From positions 1 to 64,000 of the forward strand of contig JAJKFJ010021607.1 of NCBI GenBank assembly GCA_027382625.1: a stretch of 64,000 bases of DNA. Direction: 5' to 3'. Made by a program: the position numbers and the translations under genes. Position 1 is the first letter of the stretch. Each line of letters starts with the position of its first letter. The notes below the pieces were generated by a model. The model did no database searches, was not told the DNA's origin, and was given only the letters and a program-made list of their open reading frames with translations. The DNA is from Tetmemena sp. SeJ-2015. Taxonomy: Eukaryota > Ciliophora > Spirotrichea > Sporadotrichida > Oxytrichidae. This document shows positions 39,710-51,049 of the stretch, one piece after another.

Positions 39710-41443
39710 ATGCAAGAATAAAATCTCTACAACGATTATCTATAAAAGGTATCTGGATATCAGTTTGGCCAGAATAATAAACTAAATCCTAACTATTCTA
39801 ACTTTGATAATCTAAAAACAGAGTTGGAGTCTTTTGCCGATCTCTCAGATGAGGCAAAATCAGAGGAGGTAATAATTTGCGAAAGTCCCTCCGAGTAAAG
39901 GGTTTTAAGATCCTAAAAAGTTTCAGTTAAAAGAGTTAACCAAATTTAAAGCGGCTCCAACAATATCAAGCAAAAGAGAGTCAAATAGTAAAAATATGAA
40001 GAAGAGGAAGGTTATGGGGACAAGAACTTAAAATTACGAAATAGTTCAAAGAATCATTAAAATAAGATATCTAAACTCTCTTCAGATATTATGCAATAGA
40101 CATAACTCGCGATACAGTCTTCTCAAAAATTAGGAGAGTAAATTGAAAAAGTAGCGCTAACCTATAGACAAAGAATATCTTGAATCAATAGAATTCTTAA
40201 TAAGATTACCAAGCAGGTTGAAAGAAAAGCAAACTCAAAAACTGAGGATACTGAAGAAGTACTTCTTTATTTTAATGAGATCTCTCAAAATATAGAGAAA
40301 ATTAATCAAGATATAAAGAATCAGTCCCTCAGAATTCAGGAATTTGGAAAATAGGAAATTTCTTCTCTGTAAATAGCTTTGGACATAAAGTTTTAGCTGA
40401 AAAGTTGTCTTTACTAAAATAACTAGACTTAGTATGAGAGCTTACTGTTCAAGATTAATGATGATCTATTCCTAATGAAATAACTAGGCTCACAAAGAAT
40501 TGATCTCTTATAGGTTTACCATGAGAGTAAACAAATGAAAACTATCTTCCAACTGGAATAAAATATCAGCTATTGCTTTTAACACTAGAATAATTTAATC
40601 TTGGAGGGCGTATTCTTGAATATAAACAACCCAGGGAAAATTAATCAGCTCACAGAATAGGTTATATCAGCAGGTTGCGAGATCTCTGATCAATATATCA
40701 TGCTTGGTCATCACTATTATGGAAGGATTCAATTATTCTAATGGAATGGCTTTGAGTATATCGCTTCTAAAGCTTGGAGACCCTTCGTATCAGGTGGCGG
40801 GAGCAAAAACATAGCTATATACGATCTGTCTGTGAATCCATTCCAACAGTCTTTCCCTCAGCTTTTCTTCTGCTATAACAAAAACTGCTTGGGACTTGTT
40901 GACATAAATTTAAACACTTTAACTCTGACCAAAGTGGAAAAGATTAAATTAGTGCTGGACTCCTATCAAATCTTAAACTCCCATCAAGTTTTAATTATGC
41001 AAAAACACTGCATTATAACCTTCGATTACATAAAGCACATGCAACTGATGAGTGTGAATTAGAAAGATTTAGTAAGTTAACCTCAAAGAAATCTGCTGTT
41101 GCCTTCTAATTTTGATTTTGAAGCTTTTCCCGTTGTCTTTTATAATAATGATACTAAAAAGTCGATTGAAGTGCTAGATTTGACTAATTCTGGGTTCAGA
41201 GGCATCTAGACTTATGAAGATGACAGCAGCATTTATGGAAGGAGTAGAATAAAGAAGCAAAATATGAAATAGGAGGCAATAGCGAACTGCAAAATTTTAT
41301 GCAGGATTGATTCTCTGTAAGGCAGTAGCAAGATTAAAAATGAGGACCAAAATATAGAGAAAATAACTCAAAATGAAAGAACATTTGCAGCTTGCTTAAA
41401 TTCAGATCATTTATTCGAAGTAATTGAAATCATCGTAGAATGA
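39710..41443 (+). CDS. Array paralogue 8: compact member, single in-frame TGA
   Basis: About 577 codons in one frame from ATG 39710 to TGA 41441-41443, interrupted only by an in-frame TGA at 40181-40183 (RQRIS*INRIL). The N-terminus is basic/Ser-rich. Residues about 155-290 are helical. The C-terminal domain begins near residue 285 (ISYCFQHQNNLILEGVFL, then YIMLGHHYYGRIQLFQWNG) and ends ...LFEVIEIIVE, like relatives. A CGA-to-TGA transition would explain the stop. It may be a recent pseudogene, a readthrough case or an error. Confidence 0.65.
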
Positions 41444-41720
41444 TGACTAAAGTATTTATAATTGCTTAACTTCTTTTTAAAATTAAATAACGAAACTCAG
41501 TATTTTTATTTTAAAGCCTTATTAAACAACTTTCGTGCTAAAACTATCCTCAATTATGCATATTTTTTTTAATGAAAATGATAATATAAAATTTAATCTT
41601 TAAATAAAGATTAGAAGTTTATTATTTATCATATTATTTGGGCTGTAAAATAAAAAAATAATAATTATTATTTATTGAAAAGATTTGGGGGTATTTATAA
41701 GGTGAAATTATTTTAATTAA

Positions 41721-42095
41721 AGAGAAATAAGTGAAGTGAATCGTGGGTTATAAGAATAAGAATTTATTTGTCTTTAAGCAAGATTAGAGTCAATGAGAAT
41801 TTTTTAAGGTTTTAGAGGAAAAGTAGGGTATGATATATTTTAATTATAAATAGAAAAGATTAGGTTTAAATTAAATTTAGACACCTCATTGGTTAATCAC
41901 TGTTCTCTATCGAGTAATCCAATTAAACATTAGAGTTTATTATATCTAACATTATATTAAACACAATCAATATTAGAATTAATCTCTAATAGCCAATCAC
42001 TGATCTCTATTTAATATAGTCCAATCACATCTCTAATTAAGAATTGGGCTTAGATCTTATTCTTATAACCCACGATTCACTTCACTTATTTCTCT
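41721..42095. mobile_element. 0.38-kb MITE with 41-bp terminal inverted repeats and TTAA flanks
   Basis: Perfect inverted ends start AGAGAAATAAGTGAAGTGAA and continue for about 41 bp. They are flanked directly by TTAA on both sides (41717-41720 and 42096-42099). A TTAA target duplication is typical of piggyBac-type transposition. The interior also contains two similar segments, 'ccaat..ac....tctctat'. No coding capacity; mobilised, if at all, by a transposase elsewhere. Placed between two array genes. Confidence 0.8.
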
Positions 42096-42099
42096 TTAA

Positions 42100-42746
42100 A
42101 AACCTCTAATGATTTAACTTATTTATATTTAGATATATCTAAATGGAGGCAAGATCTGACAAATGAAACATAACTCAATCAGAAATTTCTTTCAAAGGAT
42201 TATGATTTATTTTACGAAAAATTATAATTGAATTCTTTTTGTTTTTTATTATAAAGAAAAATACCTTAAACAAAAATTTAGAGTAAAATGAGTATGGTAA
42301 AAAACTTTAAACTTCCTTGAAAAGAAGATGGTTTCGATGGAATAAACAAATTCAAGATATCATACGACTGAAGATGAAGCGCAGATATAAAAATATGATT
42401 AATATCTACAAAATTTTGAGCTTTATGTTTATAAAATAGCTATTGAAGATTAACTAATGATAGCCTACCTATAAAACAAAATTTTTAAGAAAGTGAATTT
42501 AATATAAAATAATTTTTACTTAGAAGCTTTATAAGTTTATAATAAGAATCTCTTTTCATCTAATTTATTTATTACAATCAATTTATTAATTCCTAATCTT
42601 ATAAAAATATATAAAATAAAACACCCAGTTTTTATTTTTTCACTGAAGACCGTTAGAATTTATGTATTTTTAATTAAACATTTAAAATCTATTTCCTTAG
42701 TTTAAATTAAATTCCACCTATAATATTTATTACTTCAAAATAATAT
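42100..42746. other. AT-rich spacer with a weak open frame (42328-42560)
   Basis: From ATG 42328 a plus-strand frame reads MVSMEQTNSRYHTTEDEAQ... with protein-like composition for about 75 codons and then fades into AT-rich sequence with no TGA. It could be a remnant of a gene start. No homology recognised. Confidence 0.3.
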
Positions 42747-44714
42747 ATGTAAGATACCCAAAATCCTGAGATCGATCTAACTGGCAGCTAGCCAGTTGTG
42801 ATTAAAATTTAGGATCCAGAGCCCACTGAGTACCAAAATATTTCGCTCAATAATCCCGTGGGGACTTAGAACTATGAAGAGATGCTCAAGCAAGCAAAGG
42901 CTCTCACTGAGTAATTCTTAGAGCAGAGTAAGAAAAACGAATTTGGCAGCATTCCTCAAAACTCAGTTAAATAAACAGCCAGCGAAGCTACTTCTTCATA
43001 AGAGAAAAAGAGAGAAAGAAAGAGAATTAGAAAGGAAAATAATGCTAATTAAGCACAGAAAGATACTGAAAATCAAAAAGAGAAGAACCAAACAACACTT
43101 CATAACTTCTTCAAGAATAATACATAGAACATGGCTCCTTCACAAATAAACCCATACATGCCTCAAAACCAAATACCAGGAATGTTGCCACAAATGAGTC
43201 CTTACTCTTATCACATGCCCATGTATCCTCCCTATCCAAATTAGCCATACTATCCTAATCCATATATGGCCAGATCATATTACCCCATGCCAGGATACCC
43301 TTACTATCCACCATCAATTCCAAATCAGGCTTAAGTCTAACCTCCCGCGAATATCAAAATCCCAAACTTTTTTGGGCAGAGTACAACTCCTAACTCTACA
43401 GATCGTCCTAACTAATCATTAGCTGCAGCAGGCTTTTAGGATTAAAGTAAATTACTGCAACCCGATAATTTCCCAGTTCCTCCCATTCCATTTCCTTATG
43501 GCGGCTACCATCCTAACTAGCCTCAGCCCCCTCATATAAACCCTCAGACTTAGTATGATTTATTTATGCAATGGTAGACTGCATTTTTGAATAAGAAAAT
43601 GGACAAGTTGAAAGAAGATGAACTCAAAAAGGCAAAGTAGCAACAGAAATCAGATTAAAATGTAGTGCAATCTGAAGGAGGAGAGCAGAAGAGAAAAATT
43701 GGGAGACCTAGAAAATAGTAGCCAGATGAAAATGCAGCGAATTCTCTCACAGAAGAGTAAAGAAAGCAACTAAACTCTTCTATTGATGCGCATACCTCAA
43801 ATCTTGCTTATCAAAATGGCTCCCATTAAAATTAGGAGGAGAGTAAAAATGAGGAGAAAAAAGATCAGTAAAATAAGACTGAGGTGTAAATTTAAAAAGT
43901 CACTCTGGATTTGAATGAAGAGAACAAGGAAAATTATGATTTATAGGAAGAGGAACAATTTGAGGAGTAAGACAAATTTTAGAATTTGGATAAGGAAGCT
44001 GAGTTTAAATTGGTGAATGAACTTCATGAAAATGATATTGCTAAATTGAACTTTGATGATGCTACATCTATACATGGAGTGGTAGATTATTCATTTGCTA
44101 TGGGAGAAGAAATTGATGATTTCATAGACTATAAAGAAAGCAATAGAGTGAGCAAACTCAATTAAAGTAGATTGCAGGAGGCCTAAATTAGAGAATCAAG
44201 GTAAAGTAAATCTGTGAACTTGCAAAATCTTTTCTCTAACTTCAATCAATCAAGTAAAACTGTAAGTGACTAAAAATAGAATGAGAAATGCAGCAATGTA
44301 AATGAAAATAAAGGAGATTAGCAAAACCCTCCTATCAAAAATGGAAAGCAGCCTCAGCAAAAGTAACCCTTACTTAAGAAGAGATAGAGAAATAGCTCTT
44401 AGATAAAGAGTGCTCACATATTTGAAGATATAGATCACTAAAGAAAGAAGAGGAATTCTTGCTTTGAATTCAAGAGCAAATTCTTGTAAGATGATGTAAA
44501 GTTAAACAATTGTTGCGATCAAAGTGAAATTCAATAGGAATTCTAAGAACTAAAAGTACTTACTGAAACAGTGATGAGAGAGCTGAACAATAAATTAAGC
44601 TCTGCTCAAATTAAGCGAAAATGCAACAATCAAGCATTAGATCCTATCAATGTTATCAGAAATTAAAGGAAGAGGATAATCTAGTTTTAGAATGAAATAT
44701 AATTAATTTAATGA
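42747..44714 (+). CDS. Intact AT-hook, Pro/Tyr/Met-rich protein (no propeller domain)
   Basis: A single unbroken frame of 655 codons, ATG 42747 to TGA 44712-44714; the only long array gene with no frame lesion. The N-terminal 110 residues are charged (Lys/Arg/Glu). Residues about 130-300 form a Pro/Tyr/Met/Asn-rich segment of the 'YPPYPNQPYYPNPYMARS' type, likely disordered and self-associating. A degenerate AT-hook (RKIGRPRKQQ) lies near residue 315, then a Glu/Asp-rich stretch and a basic tail. It resembles array genes in N-terminal style and AT-hook but lacks the C-terminal domain. DNA binding in AT-rich chromatin is inferred. Confidence 0.75.
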
Positions 44715-45216
44715 TTTTTTAATTAATATTTAATAGGAAAATCTAATTTATTTATAATATAATGAACTGATAAAATATTAAATTATTTTTAGAATCAAAC
44801 AAGAATTATTTCTTTTAAGTTACATAGGATAATAGTACGATTTTTTTTAACTAGCACTGTAATAAGTGCTGGTTTTTAAATTGATTATTAATTACATTCC
44901 TAAAATTTTACTTTACTTTACTTTACTTTATTTCTTTTAAGCTAAATCTTATTAAATTATAACAGAAATAGAGTTGTTTTACAGTTTTTAAATATATTTA
45001 TTATAAAAATTAGGTATTGATTTTTTAAAAAATTTTTCTTCAATCTTTGATTTTAAAAGTGGAAATTATTGGAAGAGACATCAGATTATAAATAATTATG
45101 TTAATTCATGGATTTCATGTTATTTTTACCTAATTAAATTTTTAAATGATTGTTAAAATTTGTTTACATTAAGTTGTTAAATATAAAGTTAAAATATAAT
45201 ACTGAAAATAAGTAAT
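44715..45216. other. AT-rich intergenic spacer
   Basis: Includes a short run of 'tttac' repeats (about 44910-44935). Otherwise nothing recognised. Confidence 0.5.
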
Positions 45217-46947
45217 ATGGAAGAAGAGAATTTATAAATACAACTCAATGAAATAAAAAGTGAATTTCTTAATGAAGTTATAAAAATTGAAGAATCAAAA
45301 ACAGAGGAAATAAAAGAGATAAAATAGGAGAATACTTCCTCTTTAAAATTTGAAGGAATCAAAGAAGAGCCTGATGAAGAAGGAGATGATGAAGATACTG
45401 ATTCTAATAGTAGCTATGATTCTTAAGAAAATCTCTAAACTTCTTATGATTAAGAATATTACATAAACATGATGTCATTAGCGAACTATCAACTTCCTAC
45501 TTTTTTCAGAAATAATATTGGTATAAATTATACAACCCCAAATTAAAATTTAAACGTGTAATTAAGTCATCTTTAAAACATGTTCTAATAAAACTTGCCA
45601 TAGTTAAGCAAAGTAATTAGCCAGTAGGTCTATTAAAATCATAATTTTGACTTAAGAAGGCAAAAGCAGAAAAGATCAATCAATGATGGCAAATAATCTG
45701 AGAAATACGAATACCTGCAACATATATTTGAGCAAACAAAGTCATTGTTTGAACTATCCCAGAGTTATTAAGGCCTTTCATAGTCTCTTATTGAAACTAA
45801 TGATATTTTAAGGAGGCTGATTAAGGAAATTAACAAAGACAAACCTCAACCTTATACAATAACCAAGTAAATAAGTTGCAAAGAGAAGTACAAAGCAGTT
45901 AAAAGTTAACTAAGTTTTGACAAATATGCTATGATTACAGATGAGGATGAATGCGACATTATTCAAATAACCCTTGGAGATCAGTACAAAGCAAAAATAT
46001 TAATTAGTCTTCCATTTGTTCCCAATTATGTGCAGATTCTAGGTGGTCAGTTAGCAATCTCTGATACTCAAGTGTTTGATATAATAAAGAAAAATTTAGT
46101 TTAAGAATATAAGGAACCTATTTTATCAGCTGTATATCTTGGTTAAAATCTAATGGCATTTGGATTCGGTTATTTTGAGACTAGTCTAGTCAACTTTTCT
46201 GAAGGAAAATTGCAGATTCTTAAAACCTTGTAAGCTTAAAAGAATTTTTATGGAGAAAGAGCTTCCCACAGTGAATTTCTCTTCAATCCCTATCAAATTA
46301 GACAAATAGAATAAAGCTAGCAACTAAATGAAATTCGAAAAAATAAGAAGTGTAAAAAATAAAAACATAATATAGACTTTATAGATGTGGTTATCATAAA
46401 ACGTGGGTATAAAAAGAGACTCTAAATTTTAAGAATAGATTTACGCAATCCATATCAATTCAAGAATCATCTTAGCTAATAGGGAAATGTAATAGATCAT
46501 GCATAAATTATTAGTGAGGAAATTTTAGTGAGTATAAAAAAATAGAGGCTTACACTCATGAACTATAAGACTTTAGATAGATTTAGAGTAGTCACAAATT
46601 ATAATATAGAGCCTTGCAGGGAGTTTCCTATTTTCTTGTTTACTTCTGATATAGAAGCTGCTAGAAAACCGCATTTATTGTAGCTAAATAAGATTAAAGC
46701 ATCGGAAATGAGGAGAAAGAATATAGCAATAGCATTACACAAGATGAGGTAATCCAAGAATGCGTTATTGGAGAGTTGCTAAATTTGAATAATGGCTAAA
46801 TTTAAGGCTGTAAAAGCCAATTGAAGGCGTTAGGTAAATGGATGGGATTATACAAGGATGATGAATACTTTGGGCTACAGTAATCTTTCATATGGAATAC
46901 TTTTGGAATCAAAAGGAACTATTAGTGCAGTAGAAATATTTGAGTGA
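45217..46947 (+). CDS. Array paralogue 9: short acidic N-terminus plus propeller-like domain
   Basis: About 575 codons, ATG 45217 to TGA 46945-46947. The N-terminus is acidic (EEPDEEGDDEDTDSN near residue 55), then a Gln-rich region and a helical segment. The C-terminal domain starts near residue 265 with a divergent motif (VQILGGQLAISDTQVF, then LMAFGFGYFETSLVNFSEG) and ends ...SKGTISAVEIFE. Frame changes are needed at about 46680-46695 and again near 46885. Spacing to the next member is only 131 bp. Confidence 0.65.
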
Positions 46948-47078
46948 GAAAGAATATTAAATTCAATATACATTTTAGTTTACTTAATATTTCCTTTCAT
47001 AATAACTTAAAAGAGAATATTCGAAATGAAATACTTATTTATGCGGCCTTCATTTTAAATAACATATTAGTTTTAAAT

Positions 47079-49118
47079 ATGATGATAATTGAGGAATCAA
47101 AAGTTGATTAAAGTTAAAATTGTGAGATTGATGATAAATTTTCTTAAAAATAAACTGGCCAACTTTCTTAAACTAAAAGAACTTAGTTAATTAAATTAAA
47201 CCATAACTCTGATAATTACAGTCCCTAATTCTACAAGAAAATAAATTACCAATCAGCTTTTAAGGTTAAAGCTTCGATTCAGAAAATATAGAATTAGATA
47301 TCCGTAAAATATCCAAATCACATAACAATACCAAATCTCAAAAAGGAAAAAGGGAATCCGCTTAAGACGAAGAAAATTAGAATATAGAATCAGATGAATC
47401 TACAATATAATTGGATGACGAAACAAACATCAAAATTAAATAATATCTTGCATAAAATTCAAATTAAAGAAAAGTGCTTAAAAGAAAAGGAGAGTTTAAA
47501 TGGGAATCACAAATTCAAAGGCTTAAAGAACTTTAATAAGATCAAAATGACGAAGAGAATGAGGAAAGCATTATTTAGAGTGAGGATAGCTCTTTCTTGG
47601 AAAAATCACATTCTAATATAGAATAATAATCCTTAGATATTAATTATGACTTCATCAAAACTGAGTTTGAAATAGAAGAGAAGAAGAAGTTAAAGAGAAT
47701 GTTTTAACTGATCAGTTACATTAAAGGTGGAATGATATAACCCATCCTACTTATATTTATAATCCTCTCTTTAATTATAGCAATTACGTGAATGAAGAAG
47801 ATTTAAAAAATACAATTGAGAGGTTCTATTCAGACTAATATGAAAAATTTGTACAATCAAGCAATCATCTACGAAACATGATAATATAGACTCAAAAAAT
47901 TATGAAACCATAAATAAAAATTAAAACTCGAACTTATTTAATAAATCTGGTCTTGATGAGCAAAATTTAACTAGCTAATAGAATTAAAGCTACTCTAAGG
48001 CATTTTAAAATCTGCCTCTTCTCTAGTACAAGATTTAATACCTGAAATAAAAGATTTTAGATTAAGCTTTTAGTAAAACCTATCATTAAAGCGTTGAAAT
48101 TACGAAAATAAAAGTAGATTAAGGTGATGAAAAATATATAAATCTTAAATATAATGCGTGCAATGGCATTTTTATACTTAAAAATTCGTGTTAGGATCAC
48201 GACGTATTACAATTACAATAAGAAAAGAAGGGAGAAAAAATAAAGGCAAAATTAATTACATCATTTTAATATCAAGCAAGGTCTTTTGCTTTTCAACACT
48301 AGTAGTTACTTTTTGTTGGTAGATAGGCTTTCAATATTGAAAATATGATGTCAATTTACGATTTTGGCCATGACTTTAGAATATAATCCGCAATCCACAT
48401 TGGATTGAACCTCATCATGATAGAATTCTTCGAATCCCAAAGGGGTTTATACAAATGGGATGGAATTACTTTGCGTCCTGACTTTGAATTTAATTTTACT
48501 GCTCTCAATTGCAGGGAACAAGAGAGTTCTCAACTTCACTTCTTAAGAAATGATTTCATTGAAGAAAGCAAGCTAGATACTCCTACAGGGATTAAAGTTA
48601 TTGCTAAAAATAAGTATAAATCTTTGATAGTAATAGCACTTAATAAGCATGGTATTATAGATGTCCATACCCAAGCTGAAACTGCATTTGTAAATAGAGT
48701 GTAAATACTCTCAGAGTCCCTTCTATTTTTTCAAAGCAGTGAGTTTGGTTATATCTATAATTACCAGAGTTATTAGGTGCTCAGAAAGTTTCTAATGGAG
48801 GGGTTCGCTCATTTGAATTTCTAGCTTCCTCAAGATTTTGGAATTAACTTAATGCCTATAGCTATTCAATTATTAGAAAAGGTTAGTAAAAATGGGGAAA
48901 GTGCGGAAAACAGATTTCGCAGGAGTAATTATTACAAAACACATGTAAAACTTTTAGATCTTAACGAATCCACTTACTATAAAGATGAGAATCCCATAAC
49001 TATAAATGGCTAGTGGATTGGTCAAGTCAGGATGAGATATAATGACAGAAATGAAAATATTTAGGTTTTCCTCAAGAAAAATGGGAAAATTAAAGCTAGG
49101 ATCATTAATTTAATTTGA
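47079..49118 (+). CDS. Array paralogue 10: last member, several frame changes
   Basis: About 680 codons, ATG 47079 to TGA 49116-49118. The coding frame must change at least three times: about 47170-47200 (into ...SFDSENIELDIRKIS...), about 47690 (into ...VKENVLTDQLHQRWND), and about 47900 (into NSNLFNKSGLDEQN...). It is then clean for 1.2 kb. The C-terminal motif is RSFAFQHQQLLFVGRQAF near residue 390, then LIMIEFFESQRGLYKWDG. The alternative frame at 47394-47621 is a shadow. The N-terminus is acidic and Lys-rich. Possibly a pseudogene. Confidence 0.55.
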
Positions 49119-49286
49119 TATAAAAATTTGATGATACATAATAGTTAAAAAAAATTTAATGATTCTTAATTTTATCAGATTATATTCTCTTCTCTTATAA
49201 TAAAAATTGTATAACCTATTTAGAAATGAGAATTAAATTTAGGCTATAAAATAATTGAATTATTTAATCAGTTAACTATTTTCGAA

Positions 49287-50658
49287 ATGGGAGGGTGTTT
49301 CTCCAAGCAATCAAGCTCAACCTAAAAGAATAAAAACAGTAGCTTCAAAAATGATTCTCAATAAAGTCGAAGAAGTCATAAATATGACGCGAAGGAGGGT
49401 TAAGACATAATTGAGGTGGACGGGCGATAGGAAGTTCAATATGATGATGAAGATAACTTTACAAGAAACAACAATGCCCCGAATTTCACCACTCAAAATA
49501 ATAATGACCTATTTGCGGGGAAGGAGAGCAGCCACTAAATTGACTGGGAAACACTAGGCTTTAAACCTCAGTTCGTTAATTACATAAATTCTGTTGGAAA
49601 TGCTAAAAATAGCGTGATCATAGCTGCGGAGAACTCCTTATATTTATTCGAAGTAGATGAATAGAAAGGAGCTTTCAATTTCCAAGGGTATTTAAATATA
49701 GATGAATTAAGTTTTTGTATTTGAAAAGCCACAGCAAGACAATAAATATGACTGCGATGCTAAATTAGGAAAGATTTGTGGTATGTTCTAGGGATCCAGT
49801 CGTGAAACTGTTTTAACTAAGTGACTTTGTGAAAGAGTCTGATTCCGATAAATAGGAATGCTTGGGTGAGTTTGAGGGCCATACCATGTCAGTGACATCA
49901 GCATCTGCAAACTCTGAAGCCTCACTTCTTGTGACTGGCAGCAGAGATCAAACCACTCGACTTTGGGATATTGAGACTTAGGAGTAAATATCATAAAGAC
50001 TGATCGAGAGGAACGCTATCACCTCTCTCAAATGGTTGCCCAACAGTCAAAGCTAATTTATTTAGTGCAGTGAAGATCTGTCTCTTCGATTATGGGATAC
50101 AAACGTAAACTTACTAAATTTATTTACATGATTTAATAAGTAAAGCCCTTCAAGCCTTCTATTGATTTCAAGGTTGGCACTAACTTCGCTACTACTTGTG
50201 ATATATGGAGTGAAGGAAACTTAGACAAGTATGTTGTAACAGGACACAGAGGCTTCAACGATATTGGAGCAGATATAAAGCTCTGGGACTTGCGAAACTT
50301 AAGTGCTGGCTTGCCAATATGGACCTACTCTTTAAATGTATTCAAAAGTATTTTTATAATCTCTTAGCATAAATTTAATCCAGAATCTGTAAGATTTGTA
50401 GCAAGCAACTCTTCCTCTCCGTTGATCGTTTCAGCTTCAAAAGATCAGCAATTACATCTAATAAATTCAGATTCAGGACAGCAAATAGACTCTATTAAGC
50501 ACGCTGAGAGTTTTAGCACCATGGATGTTTTAAAATAAGCTGGTGGAAGGAAAAAGGATAGTTAACTCATAATAGCAGCAGATGTCAAGGCTAATGTTAT
50601 TCTTGCGCAGGCTAATATCAAGCAACAAACAATTTCTTTATTTAACCAAAAATTATGA
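49287..50658 (+). CDS. WD40-repeat protein with acylated-type N-terminus (WDR31-like)
   Basis: About 433 codons after splicing. It starts MGGCFSKQSSS: Gly2 and Cys4 are the arrangement used for N-myristoylation plus palmitoylation, so membrane association is expected (inference). WD repeats include TGSRDQTTRLWDIET, CSEDLSLRLWDTN and a later one ending ADIKLWDLR, giving a beta-propeller scaffold. Two introns: 41 nt (50105-50145, GTAAAC...TAAAG) and probably 30 nt (50338-50367, GTATTC...CTTAG). One T seems missing in the run at 49701-49705, since six Ts join ...NIDELSF to LYLKSHSKTINM. It marks the right border of the array and is the first gene there with introns. Confidence 0.8.
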
Positions 50659-51049
50659 TTACTATTTCTTTACAATTTAATCCAAGGGATATTCTCACAT
50701 AATAATAAGAGTATTAATTTTATAAGCTCTTAAAAGTTAAATTTACAGTTATTATAATCATTAAATTTTATCTAAAAAAGGGTAACTAAAATATACAATT
50801 AACTTTTAAAAAACTTTTTAAGCTTTTTAAATAAATATAATCTAAATAAAGAAAGTTTAGCTAAAATCTTTTGTCAAAAATTAGAATTAATATAATTTGA
50901 ATAATTTATAAATTCTATAGTTTAAGCCAATAAATATTAATTTTAATTAGTTAAATAGATTATATGAATTAAACATTTTATCTATATCAACGGATAAATT
51001 TGAAAATTGTTGAGAAATTCAAATCATTTCTTAAATAAATATTCTTATT
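50659..51049. other. AT-rich intergenic spacer
   Basis: No coding or structured element recognised. Confidence 0.5.

Noticed and set aside
47394..47621. 75-codon Lys-rich frame inside the last array gene
   Set aside because: It is an out-of-frame shadow; the neighbouring frame gives acidic, family-like sequence across the same bases.
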